Positions 24,199 to 34,349 of a stretch of 64,000 nucleotides of DNA are shown here, one piece after another; the first letter of the stretch is position 1; each line of letters begins with the position of its first letter. The notes beneath the pieces were generated by a model, which was not told the origin of the DNA, made no database searches, and saw only the letters and a list, made by a program, of their open reading frames with translations. This DNA comes from Macrolepiota albuminosa (taxonomy: Eukaryota > Basidiomycota > Agaricomycetes > Agaricales > Agaricaceae): NCBI GenBank assembly GCA_027475525.1, contig JAMWFC010000117.1, positions 3,272,183 to 3,336,182 on the forward strand, in the 5' to 3' direction. Position numbers and translations under genes: made by a program.

Positions 24199-25983
24199 AT
24201 GTCGCGAACGCCGACGCATTCCCCGACGCCCCCGCAGACGAACGAGGTCGCGCCCCTCATGGCGTGGGGAGCCCGGGACGCGCGTTACCGGGCTCGTCTC
24301 GACCGTGAGCGCGTAGCGGCGCTCTTCGAACAACGTGAGTACCCCCGTGCCGCCCCTTTGCCCTACTAACCTTCCCTTTTCAGAACAACGCAATATTCCG
24401 GCACCCGAGGCGGGTCCCAGCCGGCTCTCGGAGCCCGTCCCCGAGGCTGGGCCTAGTGTCCCCCCGGAGCCTCAGCCGAGTCGTCCCGCGCCAACCTTTG
24501 CGCGGATGACCGTGCGTCCCCCTCGCCCCCCACCCCCTCCTCGCCCTAGACTCGTCGCCCCTCGGTTCCGTCGCTCCGGGATGGCGGTGGGGGCCATTTC
24601 GGAGGTTCCCGATACCCAACGGGTTGCGTGGGCCAGTGCCACGCAGGAGGCCTTCGAGGGGGCATTGGTGAGGCCCCGGGGCTTGCCTCCCCACGCGTGG
24701 TGTGTCAGCAACGGGCCGGTAAGTGGCCTCCTACCTCTGATTCCGGGGCTAAACCGGGTGCCTAGTGTCTTCACTGCGCGCGTCGCAACGTCATTTGCTC
24801 CTTCGAGGTCCCGACCGTCTCGTCCCGGCGCGACACCTCCGTGTGCGACGCCTGCCGCTTCAATCACGAGCGGTGTTCCGTTTCGGCCCTTTGGAGGGCC
24901 TATTGCGTTTCGCGGGAGCAGGGTTGGCCCTTGGCGGGCATTACTCGGAGGATGGGTGTCGAGGAGAGGGATTGGGTCGCGGGGACGGCGGCGGTTCCGG
25001 AGGCGGCGCCAGTGGAGGGTCCTGGGGGCGGGGCTGGGGGAGGGGGGGTCGTCCGGGAGAGCGGCCGGGGCCGGCCCGTGGTCTTGATCACGCGTCGGGT
25101 AACCCGGTCCGGAGCCCCGGGGCGCGAGGGGCGCGGCGGGCGCCCTGATAAGGGAAAACGGCGGGCGTCGCCTAGCCCCTCCCCGGGGCCCTCCAAAAGG
25201 GCGCGTCTGCCCGCGGAGGCCCCCTCCCCGGCCTCCCAGACTCCGTCCCCGCCTTCCCCAGTGCGCCTCTCGCCGGCGACTTTTTCTCCGCTGTCGGGGC
25301 GGCCGTTGGATGTCGAGGTGAGGGCCCTGCAGGAGCGCCTCGAGCAGGCCGACCGGGAGCGAGAGGAGCGAGAGGAGGGGGCAAGGGAGGAGGCGGCGAT
25401 CCGGAGGGGTCTGGAGGAGGGTCGCGAGGCCGCCCTCCGGGAGCTGGAGGAGGCGAGGGTGGCCCGGGGGGGAGTCGAGGCCCAGCTGGACGCTATGCGG
25501 GCCAGGCTGGAGCAGGGGGTGGGGATCCCGGCGCAGGGTCCCTCGGGCTCAGAGTTGGTTGAGGCCTTGCGCCGGGACGTGGTCGTCGGACGTATGGCCT
25601 CTCTAAGTGAGTGTTTTCCTCTTCTCGCGGTTGGGTCGATTCTGACATCTCCAGGCTGGGCTCGGGAGCATCGCCTGCTCCTGGACGGGGCTGCCGCGGC
25701 GCTCGCGTCCCTGCAAGAGGGGCTCCGGTCGGAGGCAGGGGACCCCGGGGTGGAGCGGGGCCTGGACTTGTTGGGGAGGCTGGTGGTAGCGCATCGCCGG
25801 AGAAACGTCCCGGCCCCGGGGTCATGGTTCGAGCGGGTCCTGGACGAGGGCGAGCAGCTCCCGTCTTGGGACCAGTTGGCCGAGGAGGTCTGGCGCGCGC
25901 ACGGTCCAGAGGAGGTGGGGGAGGATTTCCGGGGCTGGCCGAGGGGAGGGGAGGGGGAGGGTAGTTCGGGGTCCCAACTCTAG
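24199..25983 (+). CDS. Antisense spliced gene inside element B, Cys-cluster and coiled-coil protein
   Basis: Function unknown. Exons 24199-24334, 24384-24718, 24766-25606 and 25655-25983 give 546 residues; the three introns are 47-49 nt, GT-AG, and all phases agree. It runs opposite to gag-pol and ends 275 bp from the pol stop. The middle of the protein has a cysteine-rich segment split by the second intron: CLHCARRNVICSF, then VCDACRFNHERCS about 20 residues later. The spacing resembles a zinc-binding cluster. Basic tracts follow (KGKRRASPS, GPSKRARLP, nuclear-signal-like), then a long charged helix with coiled-coil character (EERLEQADRE type repeats), then an ordered C-terminal segment. The protein could bind nucleic acid, but that is inference. 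An intron-bearing gene can persist in a retrotransposon only when it is antisense to the genomic RNA. Confidence 0.8.
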
Positions 25984-26257
25984 GGGCCCCCGTTTTCTTG
26001 TCGTCTGCCGGTTTCGCGATTCGTACTGTAGTATAGTGTACTATAGAAAAGAAAATGTATATACCTGGTTACTCTCGGGGAGAATGGTGTAAGTAAAGTG
26101 GCGGGGAAACGGGAAAGAATACCTTGCCCAGAGTCAGGGGCGCTATTGTAAAAGAAAGTACTAAACGGTAGGTAAGGTCGGAAAAAGAAAGGGGGAAAGC
26201 AGTAAGTATACGTGGGAGTTGAATCCCGGTTGAGTCCAGAGGCGGGGGTTACGCCCA

Positions 26258-29200
26258 CTACTGCCGTCTGTGAGTCCTGCGCCCGGGGGGGTCGTCTCCC
26301 GGGTGCCGTCGCTGGAAGTCCCGGAGTTTGTCGAGAGCGCCTTCGAGGTTTCGTCGCGGTTCCCAAGTGTCGTCCTCTGGGCCGTATCCCTTCCATCGTA
26401 CGAGGAAGTGGGGTCGCCCACGAATGTTCCGGGAGTCGAGGATGTCTTCGACCTCGTAGTGGTACTCGTCCTCGACCTCGACCGGGGGAGGGGGTTCGGG
26501 TCGTCGTTCGGAGAAGGGATCCGGGGGGTGTCGTTCCAGGAGGCGGACGTGGAAAACCGGGTGCAGGCCTTTAAGTCCCGGGGGGAGGAGAAGGGATCCG
26601 GGGGGTGTCGTTCCAGGAGGCGGACGTGGAAAACCGGGTGCAGGCCTTTAAGTCCCGGGGGAGTTCGATCTTGTAGGCGTGGGATGAGACCTTCTTCAAA
26701 ATTTTGAACGGGCCGAGACGCTTGTGATCGAGTTTTGGGGAGGGCCGGCGGGTGCGGAGGTGTCGTCGATCTAACCATACCTTTGTCCCGGGGGCCCAGT
26801 CGGGGGTGTCTTCCCGTTTCCGGTCGGCGTGTTTCACGTAGGCCCGGTTCGCGGTGTCGATCTCTTCCCGGAGAAACTCGTGAAGGGATTGGAGATCCCG
26901 GGCGACCTCATGGGCGGCGTGCGACGGGATGTCCCGGAGCGAGAGCGTCAGTCGGGGGTGGTATCCTTTGTTGGCAAAGAAGGGTGATACCCCGGTGGCA
27001 GAGTGTGGCGTGTTGTTGTAGGTGAACTCGGCCAGGGGGAGCTCGGCGCGCCAGTCGTCCTGCAAGTAGTTGACGTACAGCCGGAGGTACTGCTCGAGGG
27101 ACTGGTTGACCCTTTCGGTTTGGCCGTCGGTTTCGGGGTGGTAGGCGGTAGAGAGGTTAGTCTTTACTTCAAGTGCCTTACACAGGGAAGTCCAAAACTT
27201 GGACACGAAGAGAGGGCCCCGGTCGGAGACGATGTCGTCCGGGAGACCATGCTTGGCGAAGACGTGCTCGAGGAACAGCCGGGCGAAGTCCGGGGCGGTA
27301 TCCGTGGTGTGGCAGGGTAGGAAGATGCCCTGTTTGGTTAGCCTGCACACAACGACGAGAATGGCATCGAACCCTTCAGATTCCGGGAGCTCGACGATGT
27401 GGTCCAGAGATATTGAGGACCAGGGGCGTCGTCCGACCGGCAGGGGTTTCAGGAGTCCGTACGGTCGGTGTCGGGGGACCTTGGCCCGGAGGCAGGGCTC
27501 GCATGATCGAATGTAACGGGTCACGTCCTTCTTCAACCCTGGCCAAAAGTAAGTCCGGGAGATGAGCTGGAGGGTCTTACGTATTCCAGGGTGTCCCCGG
27601 AGCTTGTGGTCGTGGTGTTGACGGAGGACGTCGTAGCGAAGTCGGGCGTGATCCGGGACGTAGATGCGGCCGTCCCGGAGGAGGAGTTTTTCGTCGGGGG
27701 ACAGGGAGAAGGCGGGGTCCCGGTCGGTTCCATCAGGGGGGTTGCGGGGGTCGTGATCGGTGAAGTACTTGTCTCGGGGGGCGCGGCGAATCTGACTCAG
27801 GGTCCCTTCCTCGTTTAAGATCAGTAAGGCATTCAAATGTTCGGGAGGGATCACCACGCGATGATTGAACGCATTACGTTCCGCCTCGAATGACTTCTTA
27901 GGGTAGACGTCCGGTCGACGGGTGAGGGCATCGGGTTTGGCGCCAAGTCGTCCCGGGCGGTACTGGATCGTGAAGTCGTATTCCGAGAGGATCTCGGACC
28001 ATCGGGCCTGTCGTCGACTGAGTTGCTTGGTCGTGGTGAAGTACTGCAGGTTGTTATGATCCGAATAGACCTGGATCCGGTGCCGGGCTCCCTCGAGGTA
28101 GGCTCGCCACTGCTTGAAGGCTTCGACGATGGCGAGAAGCTCCTTGTCGTAGATGTCGTAGTTGAGTTCGGCGTCGATCATGGACCGGGTGTAGAAGGCG
28201 ACTGGCCGGGGCTCCCCGCCGTCAGGTTCCACCTGCGAGAGGATCCCGGCGATGGCGTAGTCGGAGGCGTCACATTCCAGGATGATCGGGAGGGCCGGGT
28301 CGTAGTGCCGGAGTACCGGGGCGACTGTGAAAGCCTCCTTGAGCAAGTTAAAGACGCTCTGGCACTTACTGTCCCAGTTCCAGGCGATGTCCTTGCGCGT
28401 GAGCCGGTTGAGGGGTTTCGTGATCCCGGAGTAGTTGTCTATAAACCTCCGGTAGAAGTTAGCGAAACCCAGGAAGGACTGTACTTCCTTGACGTTCCGG
28501 GGCTGTGGCCAGTTGACGATGGCCTCGACCTTGTGGGGGTCCATGCGAACGCCATTCGGGGATACTATGACGCCAAGATACTCGACCTCTTCCGTATGGA
28601 ATGAACACTTCTCGGGCTTGGCGTGGAGATTGTGCTCCCGGAGGCGCTCGAGGACTTGCCGGACATGCTTTTGGTGATCCTCCGGTGAGTCGGAATAAAT
28701 GAGGATGTCGTCCAGGTAGACGATCACGAAGACGTCGCTCATGTCGTGGAAGATGTCGTTCATGAAGTATTGGAACGTAGCGGGGGAGTTAGTCATTCCG
28801 AAAGGCATCACAAGGTACTCAAACAGACCATACCGCGTGCGGAACGCGGTTTTCCACTCGTGTCCCGGGGCGATGCGGACGTTGTTGTAGCCGGAGCGGA
28901 GGTCGATCTTCGTGTAGACTTTGGCACTGCGAAGTCGATCGACCAGATCGCCGATGAGCGGGAGCGGGTAGCGGTTCTTCTTGGTGATCTTGTTGAGTCC
29001 CCGGTAGTCGACGCAGAGTCGGAGCGAGCCGTCCTTCTTCTTGGCGAATAGAACCGGGGCTCCGGCGGCGGAGGCGGAGGGTCGGATGAATCCTTTACCG
29101 AGCATTTCGTCGAGGTAGTCCTTGAGAGCCCGGAGTTCGACCTCCGACATGTTGTAGACCTTGCCGAAAGGGGGGGTGGCTCCTTCCTCGAGGTCGATGG

Positions 29201-30734
29201 TGTGATCATAGGGGCGGTGAGGGGGGATCTCCTTGGCGTCTCCTTCGGAGAATACGTCAGCGAACTCGTGATACTCCGGGGGAACTACTTCTCGGAGGAT
29301 CTGCTCCTCGGTTTTCTGTTCCGGGGGAATGGCGTCCCCTCGTAGGTGTTCTTCCGGGAGAGAAGGTGAGGTGTGCAGCTGAAACGTGGGAGTCCCGTCC
29401 CTCATGAGGCGGGCGAAGGGGGCGGCCCCAATGATCTTGATGTCGAGTGCGCTCGGGTCGGTCGGGGTCGCGGAGGCATCGGCCGGAGCGGGTGTGACGC
29501 GTGTCGGAGACCGGCAGGGGTAGTTCGGCCCTTTGTACTTGTTCCGAGGAATGTTTGGGGGTCGATCAGGGGCCTTGAGGTCTCGGACGGGCGTGGGTGG
29601 GGCATGCGCGGGGGGCGCGGCAGTCGTCCCGGGGGTGTCGGGCGTCGGGTCGCCTCCTAGGGCTCGGAGGTGCACGGCGGTCGAGGGGTGGTCTTCGGGT
29701 CCCGGGAAGGTCATGGTGAGCGTCCTCCAATCGATGTCGGGGTTTGTGTCGCGCAGCCAGGGTAATCCCAGCACCATCGGGGTCGATTCGTGAAGTCGCG
29801 TGACCAGGAAGTCGGAGGTGAACTCGTAGCCGTTGTCCAGGGTCACGCGTCCTGAATGAGACCTCTTGATGGGGCTGGAGGCGGAGGGAGTGCCGTCGAG
29901 GCGCTGCAGGCGAAGGGGCTGGTCGAGGGGGTCGTGAGGGAGGTCGAGGGTGTCGCTGATGAAGACCCCGGTGGCTCCGCTGTCGATGAGGGCCGATATC
30001 GGCCCGGGGGTGCCGTCCAGCCTGGCATTGATGACGAAGGACCGGGACGAGCGAGACTGGAGTCCCGGGGGTGGTGGGGGTTCGTCCGGGGAGTCCTTCG
30101 GGGTTGGTCTTGGGGGGTGGGGGATGTCGAAGGGAAGTTGTTGGTCGTCGGGCGTCGGGTCCCGGGTCAGGCGAAGGGTGAGGTGTCGCCAATCGACGCG
30201 GGGGTTGGTGTCCCGGAGCCATGGGAGCCCTAAGACGAGGGGTGTGGAGGGGTGAAGTTTGGTCATCAACATCCGCAGGGTGTGAGTCTGTCCGTTGGCG
30301 AAGGTAACGGGCATACGCACGAAATGGGTGATGTTCCCCGCCGTGGAGGCGTCTCCGTCAAAGAGGCAGAGTCGTACCGGGACCGGGAGTCGTTGAGCGG
30401 GTTCCGGGGCCAAGGCAGACAATGCTTCGTCGATGAAGTTGTCGGTGGCGCCACTGTCGACGAGGGTGTTGAGGGGGGTTCCGGAGGGGGTGAGGCGGGT
30501 GTTGAGGAGGAGGGAGTGCGAGGAGTGGGAGGGTAGGTAAGCCGTGAGGGTGTCCTGTACGAGTGTCGTGGAGCGAAGGTGGGAAACCGGGGCGGAGAAG
30601 ACGTCGGGGTCGATTCCGCGATTTAGGGCGTCTTCCGGGTCTAAATCGCCGGGTCGTTTTCCGAGTACTCGTAGGTGGCGTCCTCTCCTTCGAAGGTCCA
30701 GGTGGCACGTCCCATGACCTGTCGTTTGGGGCAC
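26258..30734 (-). CDS. Element B pol: protease x2, RT, RNase H, integrase, chromodomain
   Basis: Polyprotein for reverse transcription and integration. Reading from 30,734 (a non-ATG position; expressed from gag by a -1 frame shift). Two aspartic protease-like domains come first (DSGAT at residues 93-97 and 251-255, each ending in [12 protein letters not shown]). Then reverse transcriptase ([23 protein letters not shown]), RNase H ([24 protein letters not shown]), a zinc-binding region ([15 protein letters not shown]) and the integrase core ([39 protein letters not shown]). The last part is a chromodomain ([24 protein letters not shown]) ending at 26,258. The frame breaks at 26,510-26,661: besides the 77-bp duplication, one base in the CC run at about 26,570 appears to be missing. 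This may be a sequencing error or true damage. Confidence 0.93.
26508..26661. repeat. 77-bp tandem duplication 6
   Basis: Segments 26,510-26,584 and 26,587-26,661 are identical, offset 77 (75 bases match; two bases at the edge do not). It separates the chromodomain from the rest of element B pol. Confidence 0.93.
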
Positions 30735-33154
30735 TCGGAGATGAAATGATCTTTCTCACCACAGAGTATGCAGACGCCCTCCCTTCTCCGTCGTTCCTGC
30801 ACATCCGTCGGGACCTCGATCCAGGGTCGTCCCTTCTTTTGAAGCCGGTTGGCTCGGAGGGCCTCCTCGTCCCGTTCGTCGTCGAAGTCGAAGTCTTCGG
30901 GGTCTCCCGGGGGTTCCTCGGGGCTTGGCGCGTCGCCCGGGTCTTGGGTGGCCACGGCGGCGTTGAGCTGGGCCTGGGGGCGGGTGCCGCTGCCGGGGTT
31001 AGCATTGGGCGGGCCGCGACTCACCGGGGGTCGGCCGCCAGGGAACGCGGGGGGACCGGGGTTTCGACCTTGGGGGTTGGGAGCTTCGCCGGAGGGCCAA
31101 GGGGGTCCTCCTCTAGGGTTCCAGGGGGGTCGGGAGTTCGAATACTCGCTGCGGTCTTCCCAGTAGCGCTGGTCGATCTGCATGACGAGGGCCTTGTATC
31201 CGTCGTAGGAGGGTTGTTTCGGGGCGAGTCGGAGGACGTCCTTGATACGTTGTGGGAGGGCGCGGCGGAGGGCGTACCGGAGGGCGCTGTAATTCCAACC
31301 TGTCTCGTAAGCTTCCTTTTCAAAACGTACGATGAAGGTAGTGAAACGTTCTTCAGAGCGCATCCGGAGGTTGAAGAGGTTGTCCTCGGCCTCGGCCACG
31401 GTGTCGTATATCCCGAATTTCCCGGAGAACTCGTCGACGAAGGCTTGCCAGCGAGCGAGTGCCGGGTTGTTGGGGTCGAACTGGATGAGGGCCGTGTAGT
31501 GATCGAAGGCGATCCCCTGGAGGTACGACGCGGCAAAGGCCACCCGGGAGCTGTCAACCTGAAACGTGAGCGGCTTTGCCTGAAACGTATTGAGACATTG
31601 TGTGAGGAAGGTACGCCATTTTCGGGGGTCCCGGCCCGTGAAAGCGTCGGGCTTTTGAATGTCCAATCGTCCTTCGCGGGCGAGGGCGTCGCGAGCGTCG
31701 TCCGATCCGGCAGTGTTGCGGGGAGGGGGGCCAGCATTGTAATAATAGTAATAATGATTGCCCCCCCCTCCTTGAGGAGGAAACGCACCAAGGGCGGGGC
31801 CCCACCCGCCGGGAGGACCTCCTCCGGGTGGCTCACCTGGGGGTCCACGCCCGGGAGGCCCGTTGTCCCACGGGGGCTCGTTCCTGCCGGGAGGAGGCCC
31901 GGGTCTCCACGCAGGGGGCGGCGGAGGGGGGGGTCCTGGGGGTCGTCCTCGAGGTTCGGCGGGAGGGGGCGGAGGCGGTCGGGGAGGGTTTGGTGGGGTT
32001 GGGTCGATCGGAGGGGGGTTAGGTGCTGGGTCGGGTGCCGGGTTGCGCGGGGGACGTTCAATCCGGGAGGGTCGGGCTTGCATCGGGGGTCGCGGGGGGT
32101 TCCGTAGGTCGAAGTGGGGTGGCGGATCGCGGCGGAAGTTGCGTTCCGGAGGGGCCGGGGCGGACGTGGCGGGCGGTGCTGGTGCCGGGGCGGGCGCGGG
32201 CGCGGGACGTTGTTCGTTGTTATCGCGCGTGAGCTCGTCAATGTAGCATAACGTGTCGTCCGTACTAGGGGTGTCCACCCGGGCTGTGCCGGGGTTCGTC
32301 GGGGCCGGGGGTCGGGCGTTGTCTGTTCGCGGGAGGGGTTCCAGGGGTCTTTGAGGCTGTCCCCAGGTCTCGAAGGTACTAGGAACGGAGTTAGCCCTGC
32401 GGCGAGTTGACAAGCCTACCGTGCGAGCAGCGGGTTGATCGAAGAGGCCTCCCGTCGGGTTGAGGGACCGTAGTATGGCTGAGGCGTTCTGCCGTTCTTC
32501 CCGTTGCCGTTGCTCCGGAGTGGGGACCGTGGGGGCTGCCGGGACTGCTGGGGCCGGTTCCGGGGGTTCCCGTCGAATGTGAATCGAGCGACCTGGGTCC
32601 GCGGGGTCGTTGAGGGGCCGAGGGGAGGGGGACGCGTGGACTTCGTCGAGCAGCTGTTGTAATTCTTCCCGGAGGATCGTATTGCGCCTATACTTTACCA
32701 TGGTTTGCTCCGGGAGTTCTCCTCGCGTGAGGCGATCCCCGAATTCGACCAGGCAGTGAGCCCATTCCTCCGGAGTGCCTTCGAAGTCGTCGTGCCCGAA
32801 CTCCACAAGCAGCGTCCTTGTCCGTTGCGCGAAGTCCTCCGGTGAGATCCTGAGGGAGCGGAGTATCTCGTCCCGTTGCCGTTCATACTCCTCGAGGCGT
32901 CGTCGTCCCATTGGCGAGGGAGGGGTTCGAGCGGGTGGAGCGGCGGCCGGGTAATGACGAGGGGGGTAGTCGGGGTAGGGGGGTCCTCGGGGTTCTCGGG
33001 GTTGGGGGACGGGGCGCTGGTAACCGTAGTAGGGGGTGGGTGCAAAGGGGCCCTCGCTGGGGGGAATCGGGCGAGGCCCACTGGGTACAGGAGGGGTCTC
33101 CGGCAGGCCCCCGGGAATGCTCCGGTACGAGGGGACCTCCACGGGTCGTGCCAT
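30641..33154 (-). CDS. Element B gag
   Basis: 837-residue Gag. The N-terminal 130 residues and the region around residues 330-480 are very rich in Pro, Gly and Arg. The conserved retrotransposon capsid region lies at about residues 500-660 (KPDAFTGRDPRKWRTFLTQC and following). A single CCHC zinc knuckle, [14 protein letters not shown], is near the C-terminus and would bind the element's RNA. It ends at 30,641, overlapping pol by at least 94 nt in the -1 frame. Intact, no internal stops, start ATG at 33,154 about 320 bp after the 5' LTR. Confidence 0.95.
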   Translation of the reverse strand: MARPVEVPSYRSIPGGLPETPPVPSGPRPIPPSEGPFAPTPYYGYQRPVPQPREPRGPPYPDYPPRHYPAAAPPARTPPSPMGRRRLEEYERQRDEILRSLRISPEDFAQRTRTLLVEFGHDDFEGTPEEWAHCLVEFGDRLTRGELPEQTMVKYRRNTILREELQQLLDEVHASPSPRPLNDPADPGRSIHIRREPPEPAPAVPAAPTVPTPEQRQREERQNASAILRSLNPTGGLFDQPAARTVGLSTRRRANSVPSTFETWGQPQRPLEPLPRTDNARPPAPTNPGTARVDTPSTDDTLCYIDELTRDNNEQRPAPAPAPAPAPPATSAPAPPERNFRRDPPPHFDLRNPPRPPMQARPSRIERPPRNPAPDPAPNPPPIDPTPPNPPRPPPPPPAEPRGRPPGPPPPPPPAWRPGPPPGRNEPPWDNGPPGRGPPGEPPGGGPPGGWGPALGAFPPQGGGGNHYYYYYNAGPPPRNTAGSDDARDALAREGRLDIQKPDAFTGRDPRKWRTFLTQCLNTFQAKPLTFQVDSSRVAFAASYLQGIAFDHYTALIQFDPNNPALARWQAFVDEFSGKFGIYDTVAEAEDNLFNLRMRSEERFTTFIVRFEKEAYETGWNYSALRYALRRALPQRIKDVLRLAPKQPSYDGYKALVMQIDQRYWEDRSEYSNSRPPWNPRGGPPWPSGEAPNPQGRNPGPPAFPGGRPPVSRGPPNANPGSGTRPQAQLNAAVATQDPGDAPSPEEPPGDPEDFDFDDERDEEALRANRLQKKGRPWIEVPTDVQERRRREGVCILCGEKDHFISECPKRQVMGRATWTFEGEDATYEYSENDPAI

Positions 33155-33205
33155 GGCTAGGTTGGGCGGAGGGGCCCAACTGGCTGAGGGCCCCAGATCA
33201 TAGAA

Positions 33206-33360
33206 GGATGGGTCGGGGGCCCAGTGGCGGTGGAGGTACTGAGGTTCGTATGGGAGGGGTGGGTAGACAGGGCGGGGGGTCTGGATGGGTCGGGGGCCCA
33301 GTGGCGGTGGAGGTACTGAGGTTCGTATGGGAGGGGTGGGTAGACAGGGCGGGGGGTCTG
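33206..33360. repeat. 77-bp tandem duplication 7
   Basis: 33,206-33,283 matches 33,283-33,360, offset 77. It lies in the leader of element B between the 5' LTR and gag. Confidence 0.96.
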
Positions 33361-33477
33361 TGCGGAGTAGTGGTCGGGTACCGGGCGTCCGTAAGGGTCG
33401 GTCTGGTACCCCGTGGGGTAGTAGGTGTGAGTATACGTAGCCATCAAGAACGGTGTAAGGAAAGAGTCTTGATATTA

Positions 33478-34344
33478 TGTCAGGTTCCGCTGAATCGGGG
33501 GCTTTCCGGGAAAGCGACGCCCTTACGATGCGGACTTGATCTACGGATACTCGGGGGTCTGGAACTCCGGGGCTAGGACTCCGGGGTTCAAGACGAGGAC
33601 AGGGTAATCCCGGGAAAGGGGACTAGAGTCCGGGGGTTTTGGATGAAAGTGGCTGGGAGTTAGAGGGGGTCGAGTCGTGAACCGGAGGTTCTAAGACGAG
33701 ACCAAGTTAGTAACTTAAGAGTCGCGAAGTGCGTACCAAACTTATAGCACGCGAATACCAAGGCGTGCCAGTCGAAGCGTACCAAACGAGGCGTACCAGT
33801 CAAACAAGAGGGCACGCAATAACCAATGTAATATCAAGACTGTCGAATACAACGGGGAGCTATACTATAAGTACTACGGATCGTGTCTCGGGATTCCGGG
33901 GTGTCTGGGATGAGTTCCGGGGGCCATTGAGTAGCGGCCGGGGACTGTATACCGGGATCGCGCGTGTGGGGACGCGCGATCAATTGGTGCGGAGGGAGTC
34001 GTGATGCGTGGGGCGTGATGCGTGATGGCCGTATGCGAGCCGCGTGATCTGATCGTTGATGGCGGGTGATCCCGGGGTCCGTGATGCAGGGGTCCCGGGG
34101 GGGGCTGGCTGATGGCGATCGTTGATGGCTGATGGTGGTCCTTGATGCGTGTGAGGGCGGCGTCGGTAGCGGTGGGGGCGGGGTGCGCTGTGGGATTGAC
34201 GATGGCTGATGGTGGTCCTTGATGCGTGTGAGGGCGGCGTCGGTAGCGGTGGGGGCGGGGTGCGCTGTGGGATTGACGGAAGAGGTTCCCGGATGGGACT
34301 CCGGGGGTGTCCTGGGGAGGTTCCGGGGGGGAGGGGTCGTGACA
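33478..34344 (-). repeat. 5' LTR of element B
   Basis: 867 bp, identical to the 790-bp LTR at 23,281 except for one substitution and one extra 77-bp tandem copy (34,124-34,278). 867 minus 790 is exactly 77. Confidence 0.96.
34124..34278. repeat. 77-bp tandem duplication 8
   Basis: 34,124-34,201 matches 34,201-34,278, offset 77. The sister LTR of the same element lacks it, so it arose after insertion or in the assembly. Confidence 0.97.
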
Positions 34345-34349
34345 GGCCA
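34345..34349. repeat. Target-site duplication of element B, right
   Basis: GGCCA here and at 23,276-23,280. Removing B plus one copy joins element A gag in frame. Confidence 0.95.

Larger units (their letters stand above)
23281..34344 (-). mobile_element. Ty3/gypsy chromovirus B, complete, nested in element A
   Basis: LTRs at 23,281-24,070 and 33,478-34,344, target duplication GGCCA (23,276-23,280 and 34,345-34,349), gag and pol on the minus strand, a chromodomain at the pol C-terminus, and an antisense gene between pol and the 3' LTR. The sequence is visibly richer in G and C than the flanking host genes. LTRs differ by one base (24,039 C, 34,313 T) apart from a 77-bp duplication, so insertion is recent and younger than element A. 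About 10.8 kb after removing three 77-bp duplications. Confidence 0.97.

Noticed and set aside
30563..32241. Long open frames on the plus strand and in another minus frame across element B gag
   Set aside because: They are by-products of the G/C-rich, stop-poor gag sequence; the 837-residue gag frame has the capsid and CCHC motifs.
33455..33477. Initiator-Met tRNA primer site of element B
   Set aside because: TATCAAGACTC after the 5' LTR is only loosely like the common site; too weak to call.
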